In this document: positions 1 through 6,297 of the stretch, one piece after another
How the letters are laid out: each line of letters begins with the position of its first letter
How positions within the stretch are numbered: the stretch's first letter is position 1
NCBI GenBank assembly: GCA_031254155.1
Contig: JAIRVA010000078.1
Coordinates: forward strand, 1 to 6,461
Source of the DNA: Propionibacteriaceae bacterium
GTDB taxonomy: Bacteria > Actinomycetota > Actinomycetes > Propionibacteriales > Propionibacteriaceae
Length of the DNA stretch: 6,461 nucleotides
Direction of reading: 5' to 3'
Notes under the pieces: generated by a model
The model's database searches: none
What the model saw: only the letters and a program-made list of their open reading frames with translations
What the model was told of the DNA's origin: nothing
Position numbers and translations under genes: made by a program

Positions 1-1958
1 GTCTGCACATCCGACATCGCCCGGCCGGCCGGGGTCACGTACTCGGCGAGCCACGCCGTCCGGATCCGCGCGGCCACGTCGCCGTACCGCTCCGCCTCGC
101 TCCGCCCGAGCCGGCGGGCGATCTGCGCGAACACGCTGGTCGTGTGGTAGAGGTACGCACTCGCCACCAGATCGGGGCTCACCTTCGACTTGCCCGGCTG
201 ATCGGGCGGCGAGTCCGGGTCGACCCAGTCCCCGAACTGGAAACCGCCCTCCCAGAGGTACCGCGACCCGGCGAGCGCGAGGATCTGGTCGACCCACGCC
301 TGCATCGACTCGTACTGGTCCGCCAAGACTTTGACATCCGCAAACCGCTGGAACAACACCCACGGGAGTAGGACGGCCACATCACCCCACCCCGTCGCCG
401 GCACCTGGCCGGAGTCGAGGACATCCGGAACGACGAACGGTACGCCACCCGCGGCGGCCTGCTCCAGCGCGAGGTCCTTCAGCCACGAGGCGAGGAACGT
501 GTCACAATCGAACAGGTAACTCGCCGTGGGGCCGAACACCTGGATGTCACCCGTCCAGCCGAGCCGCTCGTCGCGTTGCGGGCAGTCGGTGGGCAGGTAA
601 AGGAAGTTGCCCCGCATCCCCCAGACGACGTTCTCGTGCAGGCGGGCGACCAGCGGATCCGAGCAGTCGAACCAGCCCGTCCGGGCCATGTCCTGGTGCA
701 CCACCTCGGCCACGATGTCTCCCGCGTCCAGTTCGCCCGGCCAGCCGGTCACCTCCGCGTACCGGAAGCCGTGGAACGTGAACGCGGGCGCCCAGTCCTC
801 GACCCCACCCCCGGCCAGGACGTACGTGTCGGTCGCGGCGGCGAACCGCAGCGTCCGTACCCCCAGCTCGCCAGCCTCGAGTACCTCCGCGTGGCGCAAC
901 GTGATCGTCGTCCCCGCCTCGCCCGTGACGCGGATCCGCAGCCGTCCGACGAGGTTTTGTCCGAAGTCAAGCAGCAGTTTGCCTGCGGGCGAGGTCAGCA
1001 CCTGGGCGACCGGCACCCGCCGGGTCACGCGGGCGGCCGGGGTCGTCCGGGCCGCCGGGACCGGTGCGGGGTGAGCGCCGATTGCCGCCGCCTCCACCCG
1101 CACCGGGGTCCAGGCCGCGTCGTCGTACCCCGCCCGCGTCCAGCCCGCCGGCCAGCGGCGCGCATCGTACGTCTCCCCGGCGTACAACCCGGCGGCGACC
1201 CACGGCCCCTCGCCGGTCGCGCGCCAGCCCTGACCCGAGCGGACCCACGTCTGACTGCCATCGGCGAACTCAAGGAGCAGCTGCCCGGCGAACAGGGGCT
1301 GGTCGCCGTACACCGTCCGGGCGAGACCGTGGAAGCCGAACTGCTCCGCGTACCACCCGCCCGCGACCGCCACACCGACCGCGTTGCGGCCCGGCTCCAG
1401 CCGGGCGGTGACATCGACAGTTTGCAGAACGCGCCGGAACTGGTACGGGGTCCAGCCGGGTTTCAGCACCTCGTCGTCGACCGGGCGACCGTTGAACCAC
1501 GCCTCGTAGACGCCGAGCGCGGTCGCGTACCAGGTCGCCCGCGTGAGACCCGCCGGCACGTCGAACTCGTGCCGGACCAGCACCGGCTGGGCCCGTCGGG
1601 CCGGGTCCCCCAGCCCGACAAACTCCGCCTGCCACTCCCCCCCGCCGAGGAACGCGGCCGCGACATCGTACGTGGCCGAGAAACCCGACCACCCGTCCTC
1701 GCCCCGGACCCGGACCTTGAGCTGCCCCTGCCCCCGCGGCGGGAGGCCGGGAAACGGCCAGGCGACGTTCACCGACTCGCTGGACTGGAGCCGGACGGCC
1801 TGGTCCCCGCTCCCGTCCGTCCAGACCACCTCCGCCTCAAGCTGGTGCCAACCGGAGACGTCGGTCGCGACAACCCAGGTGAGGCGCGGCCGGGGACAGG
1901 GGACGTGGGTGAGCTCGCGGGCAGACTCGAGCCGGACCGAATCAACATGGGTGGACAT
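1..1958 (-). CDS. GH78 alpha-L-rhamnosidase, cytoplasmic, 3' end missing
   Basis: Inverting exo-glycosidase predicted to release terminal alpha-L-rhamnose from imported oligosaccharides or glycosides. The frame is open from ATG 1958 to the window edge, giving 652 residues; the family usually runs to roughly 870-1050, so the C-terminus is cut. Order seen: Ig-like N-terminal part (about 1-105, with PRPRLTW at 22-28); rhamnosidase N domain (about 140-300, with GVYEAWFNG at 149-157, LKPGWTPYQ at 165-173 and YAGETYDAR at 259-267); middle beta domain (DFGQNLVG at 331-338, HGFRYAEV at 396-403); then the (alpha/alpha)6 domain with the hallmark DCPQRDERLGWTGD at 458-471, GWGD at 523-526 and FGDW at 575-578. 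The family's general acid lies in the acidic cluster of 458-471; the catalytic base Glu expected further on lies outside the window. No signal peptide is visible. ATG 1958 follows purine-rich AGAAAGAGAG. An in-frame ATG at 1985 (nine more residues) overlaps the permease stop as TAATG and is a real alternative. Family assignment is very sure; the substrate is inferred. Confidence 0.95.
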   Translation of the reverse strand, partial: MSTHVDSVRLESARELTHVPCPRPRLTWVVATDVSGWHQLEAEVVWTDGSGDQAVRLQSSESVNVAWPFPGLPPRGQGQLKVRVRGEDGWSGFSATYDVAAAFLGGGEWQAEFVGLGDPARRAQPVLVRHEFDVPAGLTRATWYATALGVYEAWFNGRPVDDEVLKPGWTPYQFRRVLQTVDVTARLEPGRNAVGVAVAGGWYAEQFGFHGLARTVYGDQPLFAGQLLLEFADGSQTWVRSGQGWRATGEGPWVAAGLYAGETYDARRWPAGWTRAGYDDAAWTPVRVEAAAIGAHPAPVPAARTTPAARVTRRVPVAQVLTSPAGKLLLDFGQNLVGRLRIRVTGEAGTTITLRHAEVLEAGELGVRTLRFAAATDTYVLAGGGVEDWAPAFTFHGFRYAEVTGWPGELDAGDIVAEVVHQDMARTGWFDCSDPLVARLHENVVWGMRGNFLYLPTDCPQRDERLGWTGDIQVFGPTASYLFDCDTFLASWLKDLALEQAAAGGVPFVVPDVLDSGQVPATGWGDVAVLLPWVLFQRFADVKVLADQYESMQAWVDQILALAGSRYLWEGGFQFGDWVDPDSPPDQPGKSKVSPDLVASAYLYHTTSVFAQIARRLGRSEAERYGDVAARIRTAWLAEYVTPAGRAMSDVQ

Positions 1959-1984
1959 TTTCTCTCTTTCTTGGAGCGCGGGCA

Positions 1985-2821
1985 TTATCCTTTCACGCTG
2001 CCCGAGGTCATCCCGGCGACGATCTGCTTCTGGAAGAAGATGTACAAGATGAGCATGGGGAGCGTGATGATCAGGATGTCGGTGAACAGGAGGTTGTACG
2101 AACTGCGCTGCTGGCTCTGGAAGTTGTACAGCGTCAACTGGACGGTGGCGTTGGCATCCCCGGGCAGGAAGTACAGCGGGTTCTGGAAGTCGTTGAAGAC
2201 GAAGATGGATTGGACGACGATGACCGTGACGATCACCGAGCGGAGCAGCGGGAGGATCACCCGGAAAAAGAGCCGTAGCGGTCCGGCCCCGTCGACCACG
2301 GCGGCCTCGTCGATCTCCCGCGGGATCGTGTGGACGAACGCCCGCATGATGAGGATCGTGAACGACAGCCCGTACGAGACCTCAATCAGGATCAGCCCGA
2401 CCAGGGTCTTGAAGAGACCGAGCGTCTGCATGACCCAGATGGTGGGCACGACGGCGGGCGGGATGATTAACCCGGCCAGAATCAGTCCGTTGACTAGGGG
2501 ATTGAGCTTTGATCGCCGCCGGTCGAGGACGAACGCGACCATGGCACCCAGGACGACCATGAGGGCCACCGAGCAGACGGTGAGGATGCCGGAGTTGACG
2601 AACGCCCGGATGAGCATGTGGTTACGGGAGGCGAAGACGTCGGCGACGTTCTGCCAGAGCCGGAAGTTCTCCGGCCACGAGAACCGCAGGCTCGCCGCCG
2701 CCTTCTCATCCTTGGCGGCCATCGTGAACACAAACACGAACGGAATGATGAAGATCACCGTGGTCACCAGGATGCCGATGATCCCGATGAGCCAGCGGCT
2801 GGAGAGACGGATCTGGTTCAC
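1985..2821 (-). CDS. CUT1 sugar ABC transporter permease, MalG type
   Basis: Inner-membrane subunit of a carbohydrate importer, 278 residues, a normal length for MalG-type proteins. About six membrane segments are visible (roughly 11-36, 77-99, 110-134, 139-161, 191-215 and 247-263). The cytoplasmic EAA loop that docks the ATPase is clear: EIDEAAVVDGAG at 169-180, followed by VILPL at 188-192. The C-terminal tail ending in AGMTSGSVKG is typical of MalG-type partners. The start is GTG at 2821, inside the end of the preceding permease gene (4-base GTGA overlap), with a good GGAGG at 2829-2833, 7 bases upstream. This points to translational coupling and a 1:1 pair. Codon 118 is a TTA leucine codon (2468-2470), rare in high-GC actinobacteria. 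The family call is secure; the sugar is inferred only from the neighbouring rhamnosidase. Confidence 0.95.
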   Translation of the reverse strand: MNQIRLSSRWLIGIIGILVTTVIFIIPFVFVFTMAAKDEKAAASLRFSWPENFRLWQNVADVFASRNHMLIRAFVNSGILTVCSVALMVVLGAMVAFVLDRRRSKLNPLVNGLILAGLIIPPAVVPTIWVMQTLGLFKTLVGLILIEVSYGLSFTILIMRAFVHTIPREIDEAAVVDGAGPLRLFFRVILPLLRSVIVTVIVVQSIFVFNDFQNPLYFLPGDANATVQLTLYNFQSQQRSSYNLLFTDILIITLPMLILYIFFQKQIVAGMTSGSVKG

Positions 2822-3747
2822 AGCTCGGCCTCCCGCTTGTTCAGCCAGCGCGACAGGGGGTAGACGATCGCAGTCACAACGATGAAGAGTACGACGTTGC
2901 CGGCGGTCGACAACCCGTAGAACCCGGCCTGGTACTGCTTGTAGATCACCGAGGCGATCACGTCCGACGCCCAGCCCGGCCCGCCACTCGTAGTCGTCCA
3001 GATGAGGTCGAAAGACCGCAGCCCGCCGATGAGGGACAAGACGATGACCGTTGAGGTGGCCGGGAACGACAGCGGCAAAATGATGGTCCGGAAGATCTTC
3101 CAGAAGCCCGCCCCGTCAACGCGGGCGGCCTCGAAATACTCCGCCGGAATCGCCATGATGCCCGCAATATAGATGAGCGTGGCCAGCCCCAGCCCCTTCC
3201 ACACATCAATGCCGATGACCGAGTAGAGGGCCAGCTTCGGGTCGGTCAGCCAACCCGGCCCGTCGCCGCCGAAGACCGCGCTCCAGACACCGTTCACGAC
3301 TCCGTGGTACGGATCGAGGAGCACCTTGAAGGTGATGCCAACACCGACCGAACTTAAGAGCACCGGAAAGAAGGTGACCGAGCGGAGGTACCCCCGGGCG
3401 ATGACCGGTCCCGTCAGCGCGACCGCGAGCAGCATCCCCAGAACCACCTTCAGCCCCGAGGTCAGCACGCCGTAGACCAGCGTGTGGGTGAGCGACCCGA
3501 TCAGACTCGGCTCACGGAAGAACTGGACGAAGTTGTCGAAGCCGATGAACCAGGAGTCGAACAGCGTCCACCGCGTGAAGGCGAAGTAGAACGACAACAC
3601 CGTCGGGACGATGAACAACGTCAAGAAAATGATCCCCGCCGGGAGGTAGAACCACAACGGGTAGGCGTGCTTGGCGAAGTTGGCCCCCGGGTGGGACGCG
3701 CGTCCCACCCGGGAGTTCGCCCGACGCAGGTCAGTACCCACGCTCAT
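2818..3747 (-). CDS. CUT1 sugar ABC transporter permease, MalF type
   Basis: Inner-membrane partner of the MalG-type subunit, 309 residues from ATG 3747. A hydrophilic N-terminal tail (1-30) precedes about six membrane segments (roughly 32-57, 88-113, 120-141, 172-200, 222-243 and 281-299). The EAA loop is present as EYFEAARVDGAG at 203-214, followed by IILPL at 222-226. TTSGGPG at 252-258 is the usual late-periplasmic motif of MalF-type CUT1 permeases. The start follows the binding-protein stop by 7 bases; GGTGA at 3755-3759, made partly of that stop codon, can act as ribosome binding site at 7-base spacing. An in-frame ATG at 3798 lies inside the upstream gene and lacks support. Codons for residues 13-21 form a perfect 28-bp palindrome in the poorly conserved tail, listed separately. 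Codon 131 is TTA (3355-3357). Confidence 0.95.
   Translation of the reverse strand: MSVGTDLRRANSRVGRASHPGANFAKHAYPLWFYLPAGIIFLTLFIVPTVLSFYFAFTRWTLFDSWFIGFDNFVQFFREPSLIGSLTHTLVYGVLTSGLKVVLGMLLAVALTGPVIARGYLRSVTFFPVLLSSVGVGITFKVLLDPYHGVVNGVWSAVFGGDGPGWLTDPKLALYSVIGIDVWKGLGLATLIYIAGIMAIPAEYFEAARVDGAGFWKIFRTIILPLSFPATSTVIVLSLIGGLRSFDLIWTTTSGGPGWASDVIASVIYKQYQAGFYGLSTAGNVVLFIVVTAIVYPLSRWLNKREAEL
3686..3713 (-). repeat. Perfect 28-bp palindrome inside the first permease gene
   Basis: The arm CCCGGGTGGGACGC (3686-3699) is followed immediately by its exact reverse complement (3700-3713). In RNA it would fold as a very G+C-rich stem of about 12 bp with a 4-base CGCG loop. It begins 41 bases after the binding-protein stop, inside codons 12-21 of the MalF-type permease, in its hydrophilic tail before the first membrane segment. 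No U tract follows. It resembles the stem-loops found between binding-protein and permease genes in other sugar operons, except that it is embedded in coding sequence. Confidence 0.8.
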
Positions 3748-3754
3748 CGGTGGG

Positions 3755-5092
3755 TCACCAGCCGGGGAGCGCCAGTTGCTGGGCCTGCTTCTTGACATCC
3801 TCGTCGTACGCCGCCGCCCCGGCGGCCGCCGGGGTCATGCCGGAACCGACTTCGACCGTGATCTTCTCCAGGTTCGGGCCCTTCAGCGGCGAGAGGAACT
3901 CCAGCGCCACACCGACGTTGCCATCCGTGAAGTACTGCTGCAGGTCCAGGACCGCCTGCGGCGAGTCGGCCGGGACGCTGCAGCCCTTGACGTTGTACGG
4001 CCCGGTGGGCGCCAGGGCCGCCGCCGACGCCTCGCAGGCTGCCGGGGTGGCGAGCCAGCCGAGGAAGGTCTTGGCCGCGGCGAGCTTGTCACCCGTCGTG
4101 GTCGTGGGGATGTACACGCCGCCCGAGACCCACGCCGTCAGCCCGTTCTTGGCCGCGTCGTCACCCGGCTGCGCAAAGAAGCCGATGTAGTTGGCGGCAT
4201 CCGGGTTGAGGGCGACGTACGTACCGACCACCCAGGTCAGCATCGGGTAGTGCGCCCCCGTACCGTCGACCAACTGCTGCAGGCCCTGCGAGTTGGTGGC
4301 CGACGCGAAGTCCTTGTTCAGGTACCCGGCGTCGTAGACCGCCTGCAGACGCTTGAAACTCGTCAATGCTGGCTCGTCCGCGTACTTCGCCTTGTTGGCC
4401 GTGTAGTTCTCCGCCCACTTGGCGTCCTGCTGCGAGATGTTGTAGAAGTCGGCCAAGACGAATAGCTGGGACGTCCAGGTGTCGCCGTACGTCTGGATGA
4501 CCGGGGCAATGCCCGCGTCCTTGATTTTTTGGCAGTTGGCCATGAACTCGTCCCACGTCTTCGGGACTTTGAGGCCGAGTTGCTCGTAGATCTTCTTGTT
4601 GTACAGGATGCCGCCGCCGTCCGACGTCCCGCTCGGGACGCCGTACACCTTGCCGCCGGTCGTCACGGCGGTCTTGAAGGAGTCGGTGAGGTTGGCCATG
4701 TACGCCTCGCCCGTGAGGTCGACCAGGTTCTTCGCCGGGTCGAGGGCCGTGAACAGCGAGCCCGAGTTGTACGCGAAGACGTCCTCCATCTCGCCGGTGG
4801 CGAGCTTGGTCTTGACGATGTTGTCGCCGTCGGTACCCTGCGCCCGGGTCTCCATCTGGACCGTGATCTCCGGGTGAGCCGTGTGGAAGGCCGCGATCAG
4901 CGCCTGTGTCTGGTTGACGGCGTTCTCGCTGTTGTCAACCAGGTACGTGATGGTCTGGGCGGCGGCAGAGCCACCCGTCGTACCACTCGATGTGGCGTTG
5001 CCCGATCCGCCACCAGAGCACGCCGTCAGAGCGAGCGTACCCGCGAGGCAGCCGACGACGAGAACCCGTCGTCCTGTCTTATATAGGGACAT
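3755..5092 (-). CDS. Sugar-binding lipoprotein of CUT1 ABC importer
   Basis: Extracytoplasmic solute-binding protein (SBP_bac_1 type) that captures the sugar and delivers it to the two permeases encoded next. It has 445 residues, typical for the family. The N-terminus is a lipoprotein signal: positive residues K5, R8 and R9, a hydrophobic stretch 10-21, then lipobox LTAC at 22-25 with lipidated Cys25, followed by a Gly/Ser/Thr-rich linker to about 45. The mature domain starts around TITYLVDNSEN (47-57). The family stretch GVPSGTSDGGGILYNKKIYE lies at 151-170, followed by the usual PKTWDEF at 177-183. ATG 5092 is chosen because the signal peptide begins there and a near-ideal AGGAGGT lies 6 bases upstream; the frame stays open further upstream without meaning. 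The substrate is probably a rhamnose-containing oligosaccharide, inferred from the downstream GH78 gene. Two hairpins flank this cistron. Confidence 0.95.
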   Translation of the reverse strand: MSLYKTGRRVLVVGCLAGTLALTACSGGGSGNATSSGTTGGSAAAQTITYLVDNSENAVNQTQALIAAFHTAHPEITVQMETRAQGTDGDNIVKTKLATGEMEDVFAYNSGSLFTALDPAKNLVDLTGEAYMANLTDSFKTAVTTGGKVYGVPSGTSDGGGILYNKKIYEQLGLKVPKTWDEFMANCQKIKDAGIAPVIQTYGDTWTSQLFVLADFYNISQQDAKWAENYTANKAKYADEPALTSFKRLQAVYDAGYLNKDFASATNSQGLQQLVDGTGAHYPMLTWVVGTYVALNPDAANYIGFFAQPGDDAAKNGLTAWVSGGVYIPTTTTGDKLAAAKTFLGWLATPAACEASAAALAPTGPYNVKGCSVPADSPQAVLDLQQYFTDGNVGVALEFLSPLKGPNLEKITVEVGSGMTPAAAGAAAYDEDVKKQAQQLALPGW

Positions 5093-5098
5093 TGTTGT

Positions 5099-5105
5099 AC
5101 CTCCT
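5099..5105 (-). promoter_or_regulatory. Strong ribosome binding site of the binding protein
   Basis: AGGAGGT on the minus strand, 6 bases before ATG 5092, is the strongest such site in the window. It overlaps the repressor stop codon (TAG, 5106-5104), so ribosomes ending the repressor finish on it. This fits high output of the binding protein and settles its start. Confidence 0.85.
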
Positions 5106-6168
5106 AGGTTGTGATGAGTCGCTCGCCGTCGTCTGACGGATCGCGGGGAGCCGCTCCCGAAGGAGCGGCCGATGATCTCCGGACGCGCAGTTCGGGGGCC
5201 ATGACTTCGTGGGCTGGTGCGGTCCGGCCGGCAATCCGTTCCAGAAGCAGGCGGACGGCGCGCGCGCCCACCTGCGTACCGGACTGATTGACGCTGGTCA
5301 ACGAGATCATGGGGTGGGAAGCGATCGACGAGTCGTCGTACCCCACCACCGAGACCTGGCCCGCAGCGCGGCCCAGTTCGGCGACGGCCGTCAGAACGCC
5401 GAGCGCGAGTTCGTCGTGGCCGGCGAAGACCCCGACCGGCTCGTCCACGGTCTGGAGCCAGGCGAGCGCCGCCGCGTAGGCCCCCGTCTCGCTGGACTCG
5501 CTGGCGATGACCTCCGGGGTGAGACCGAGCCGGGCCATGAGGGCCAGGTAGGCGTCGAGACGGACCTGGTGGGGCGCACCGGGTTCCAGCCCAGGCCCGG
5601 CCAGGGTGACGTGGGCGATCCGGCGGTGCCCCAGGTCGTACAGGTGCTGGACCGCGAGGGCGGTCCCGGCCGCATCGTCGCTGACGATGGTGTCGAAGTG
5701 CCGGGCGTCGTAGTGCCGCCCGATCACGACGAGGGGGACGGTCTCGGCCAGCCGCTCCAGCCACTCGAGCGACACGCGGGAACTGATCGCGACGAGTCCG
5801 TCGACCCCGTGGTCGACGAGCGCCTCAATGGTCTCGCCGTGGTCCTCCTCGCCAGTGGCCCCCGTCGGAGCGAGGATGAGTTGGTACCGCGTGTTCTCCA
5901 GCGCCTGAGTGGCCCCCGTGATGATCTTGGGGAAGAACAGGTTGTGGATGTTGGGCATCTCGATGCCGAGGGTGTACGACGAGCCACGCATCGCCCGCGC
6001 CGATGCCCGCGGGCGGTACCCCAACTGGTCGATTGCCGACTGGACCTTGGCCCGCATGTCGGGACTCACGCCGTAGGCGTCCCGGATGACCTTGGAGACG
6101 GCCGCCCGCGACACCCCGGCCAGGCGTGCCACATCCTCGATCGTCGTCGACCTGGTGGGCGGCATCAT
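5104..6168 (-). CDS. LacI-family transcriptional repressor
   Basis: Sugar-responsive DNA-binding regulator of 354 residues, slightly longer than the usual 330-350. The N-terminal helix-turn-helix is clear: TIEDVARLAGVSRAAVSKVI at 9-28, with recognition-helix residues R21, A22 and K26 matching LacI Tyr17, Gln18 and Arg22. The hinge YRPRASARAMRG at 51-62 carries Met60 where LacI has Leu56. The rest is a periplasmic-binding-protein-like sensor domain, with GVDGLVAIS at 121-129, DLGHRRIAHVTLAGP at 178-192, GVFAGHDELALG at 246-257 and VSVVGYDDS at 272-280. It is the first gene of the operon and its stop lies 11 bases from the binding-protein start, so it is probably autoregulated with the operon through the two sites upstream. 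Two ATG codons stand in tandem: AGGAG (6172-6176) is 3 bases from the first (6168) and 6 from the second (6165), so translation may begin at Met2. The effector is unknown, plausibly rhamnose or a rhamnoside. Confidence 0.95.
   Translation of the reverse strand: MMPPTRSTTIEDVARLAGVSRAAVSKVIRDAYGVSPDMRAKVQSAIDQLGYRPRASARAMRGSSYTLGIEMPNIHNLFFPKIITGATQALENTRYQLILAPTGATGEEDHGETIEALVDHGVDGLVAISSRVSLEWLERLAETVPLVVIGRHYDARHFDTIVSDDAAGTALAVQHLYDLGHRRIAHVTLAGPGLEPGAPHQVRLDAYLALMARLGLTPEVIASESSETGAYAAALAWLQTVDEPVGVFAGHDELALGVLTAVAELGRAAGQVSVVGYDDSSIASHPMISLTSVNQSGTQVGARAVRLLLERIAGRTAPAHEVMAPELRVRRSSAAPSGAAPRDPSDDGERLITT
5150..5169 (-). repeat. UUCG-tetraloop hairpin in the 3' end of the repressor gene
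   Basis: On the transcript, GCCGCUCC and GGAGCGGC form a perfect 8-bp stem closed by C(UUCG)G, an exceptionally stable tetraloop. It lies within repressor codons about 334-340 (Ala-Ala-Pro-Ser-Gly-Ala-Ala), outside the recognised sensor motifs. It ends about 57 bases before the binding-protein start. A smaller hairpin follows at 5126-5139 (CCGTC/GACGG stem, 4-base loop). No run of U follows, so it does not look like an intrinsic terminator. A role in processing or 5' protection is inferred. Confidence 0.7.
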
Positions 6169-6171
6169 TGT

Positions 6172-6176
6172 CTCCT
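6172..6176 (-). promoter_or_regulatory. Ribosome binding site of the repressor
   Basis: AGGAG on the minus strand lies 3 bases before ATG 6168 and 6 bases before the tandem in-frame ATG 6165. The second spacing is the better one, so this site decides in favour of, or at least allows, a start one codon later. Confidence 0.6.
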
Positions 6177-6184
6177 GAGTGTTG

Positions 6185-6200
6185 TGTAGAACGCTCTACA
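6185..6200. promoter_or_regulatory. Operator 1, LacI-type palindrome
   Basis: TGTAGAACGCTCTACA is a 16-bp inverted repeat with perfect 6-bp arms (TGTAGA/TCTACA) and the central CG expected of LacI-family sites. It lies between the predicted -10 and the repressor start and covers the predicted transcription start. Binding by the adjacent LacI protein is inferred from symmetry, position and family habit. Repression at this site would silence the repressor gene and everything downstream. Confidence 0.75.
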
Positions 6201-6229
6201 TTCTGTGTGGATCAATCTACACATGACAA
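6200..6229 (-). promoter_or_regulatory. Predicted sigma70-type promoter of the operon
   Basis: On the minus strand, TTGTCA (6229-6224) matches the -35 consensus at five of six bases. CAGAAT (6205-6200) matches the -10 consensus at four of six, with an 18-base spacer. Transcription would start near 6193 and leave a leader of about 25 bases before the repressor start. Both operator-like sequences fall exactly on this element, which strengthens the call. An alternative -10, TAGATT inside the spacer, has only a poor -35 partner. No second promoter was recognised inside the operon. Confidence 0.55.
6206..6221. promoter_or_regulatory. Operator 2, weaker copy of operator 1
   Basis: TGTGGATCAATCTACA is identical to operator 1 at 12 of 16 positions and keeps the complete right arm TCTACA, but its centre is CA and not CG. 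It sits inside a slightly longer imperfect inverted repeat (6204-6223, TGTGTGGAT/ATCTACACA) and fills the spacer between the predicted -35 and -10. Its centre is 21 bp from that of operator 1, about two helical turns, so two dimers could sit on the same face. Confidence 0.6.
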
Positions 6230-6252
6230 TGGGCTGTACGCAAGGCGAATTT

Positions 6253-6270
6253 CGTAACGATTTGGTCACG
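6253..6270. repeat. Imperfect inverted repeat upstream of the promoter
   Basis: CGTAAC (6253-6258) and GTCACG (6265-6270) are inverted copies matching at five of six positions around a 6-base centre. The centre lies roughly 69 bases upstream of the predicted transcription start, where activators often bind. It does not resemble the two operators and its half-site spacing does not fit the CRP consensus. It may be chance. Confidence 0.25.
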
Positions 6271-6297
6271 ATCCGGTGGCGGTTGCAGCACCTTCTT

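Noticed and set aside
1637..1643. Run of seven C (G on the coding strand) in the rhamnosidase gene, a possible slippage site
   Set aside because: The reading frame is intact with recognisable family sequence on both sides. It encodes part of Gly-Gly-Gly-Glu, and short G runs are expected at this base composition.
576..2885. Very long plus-strand open frame of 769 codons opposite the rhamnosidase and the MalG-type permease
   Set aside because: It crosses two gene boundaries, has no recognisable domain and changes character where the opposite gene changes. Over the rhamnosidase its first codon position faces the third position of the real codons, which is rarely A, so stop codons seldom arise. 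The minus-strand genes carry clear family motifs.
3748..3798. Longer start for the MalF-type permease at ATG 3798
   Set aside because: It would overlap the end of the binding-protein gene by 44 bases. ATG 3747 lies 7 bases after the stop, with a plausible GGTGA site.
4625..4640. Small hairpin CGTCCC-GCTC-GGGACG inside the binding-protein gene
   Set aside because: A 6-bp stem in the middle of a conserved coding region is expected by chance in DNA this rich in G and C, and it has no contextual role like the two flanking hairpins.
5093..5764. Upstream extension of the binding-protein frame into the repressor gene
   Set aside because: The lipoprotein signal peptide and the strong AGGAGGT fix the start at 5092; the extension is an Arg/Pro-rich shadow of the repressor gene.
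5209..6189. Plus-strand open frame of 326 codons opposite the repressor
   Set aside because: It mirrors the repressor gene and runs through the promoter side, has no domain signature, and its composition is that expected from complementing GC-biased codons.
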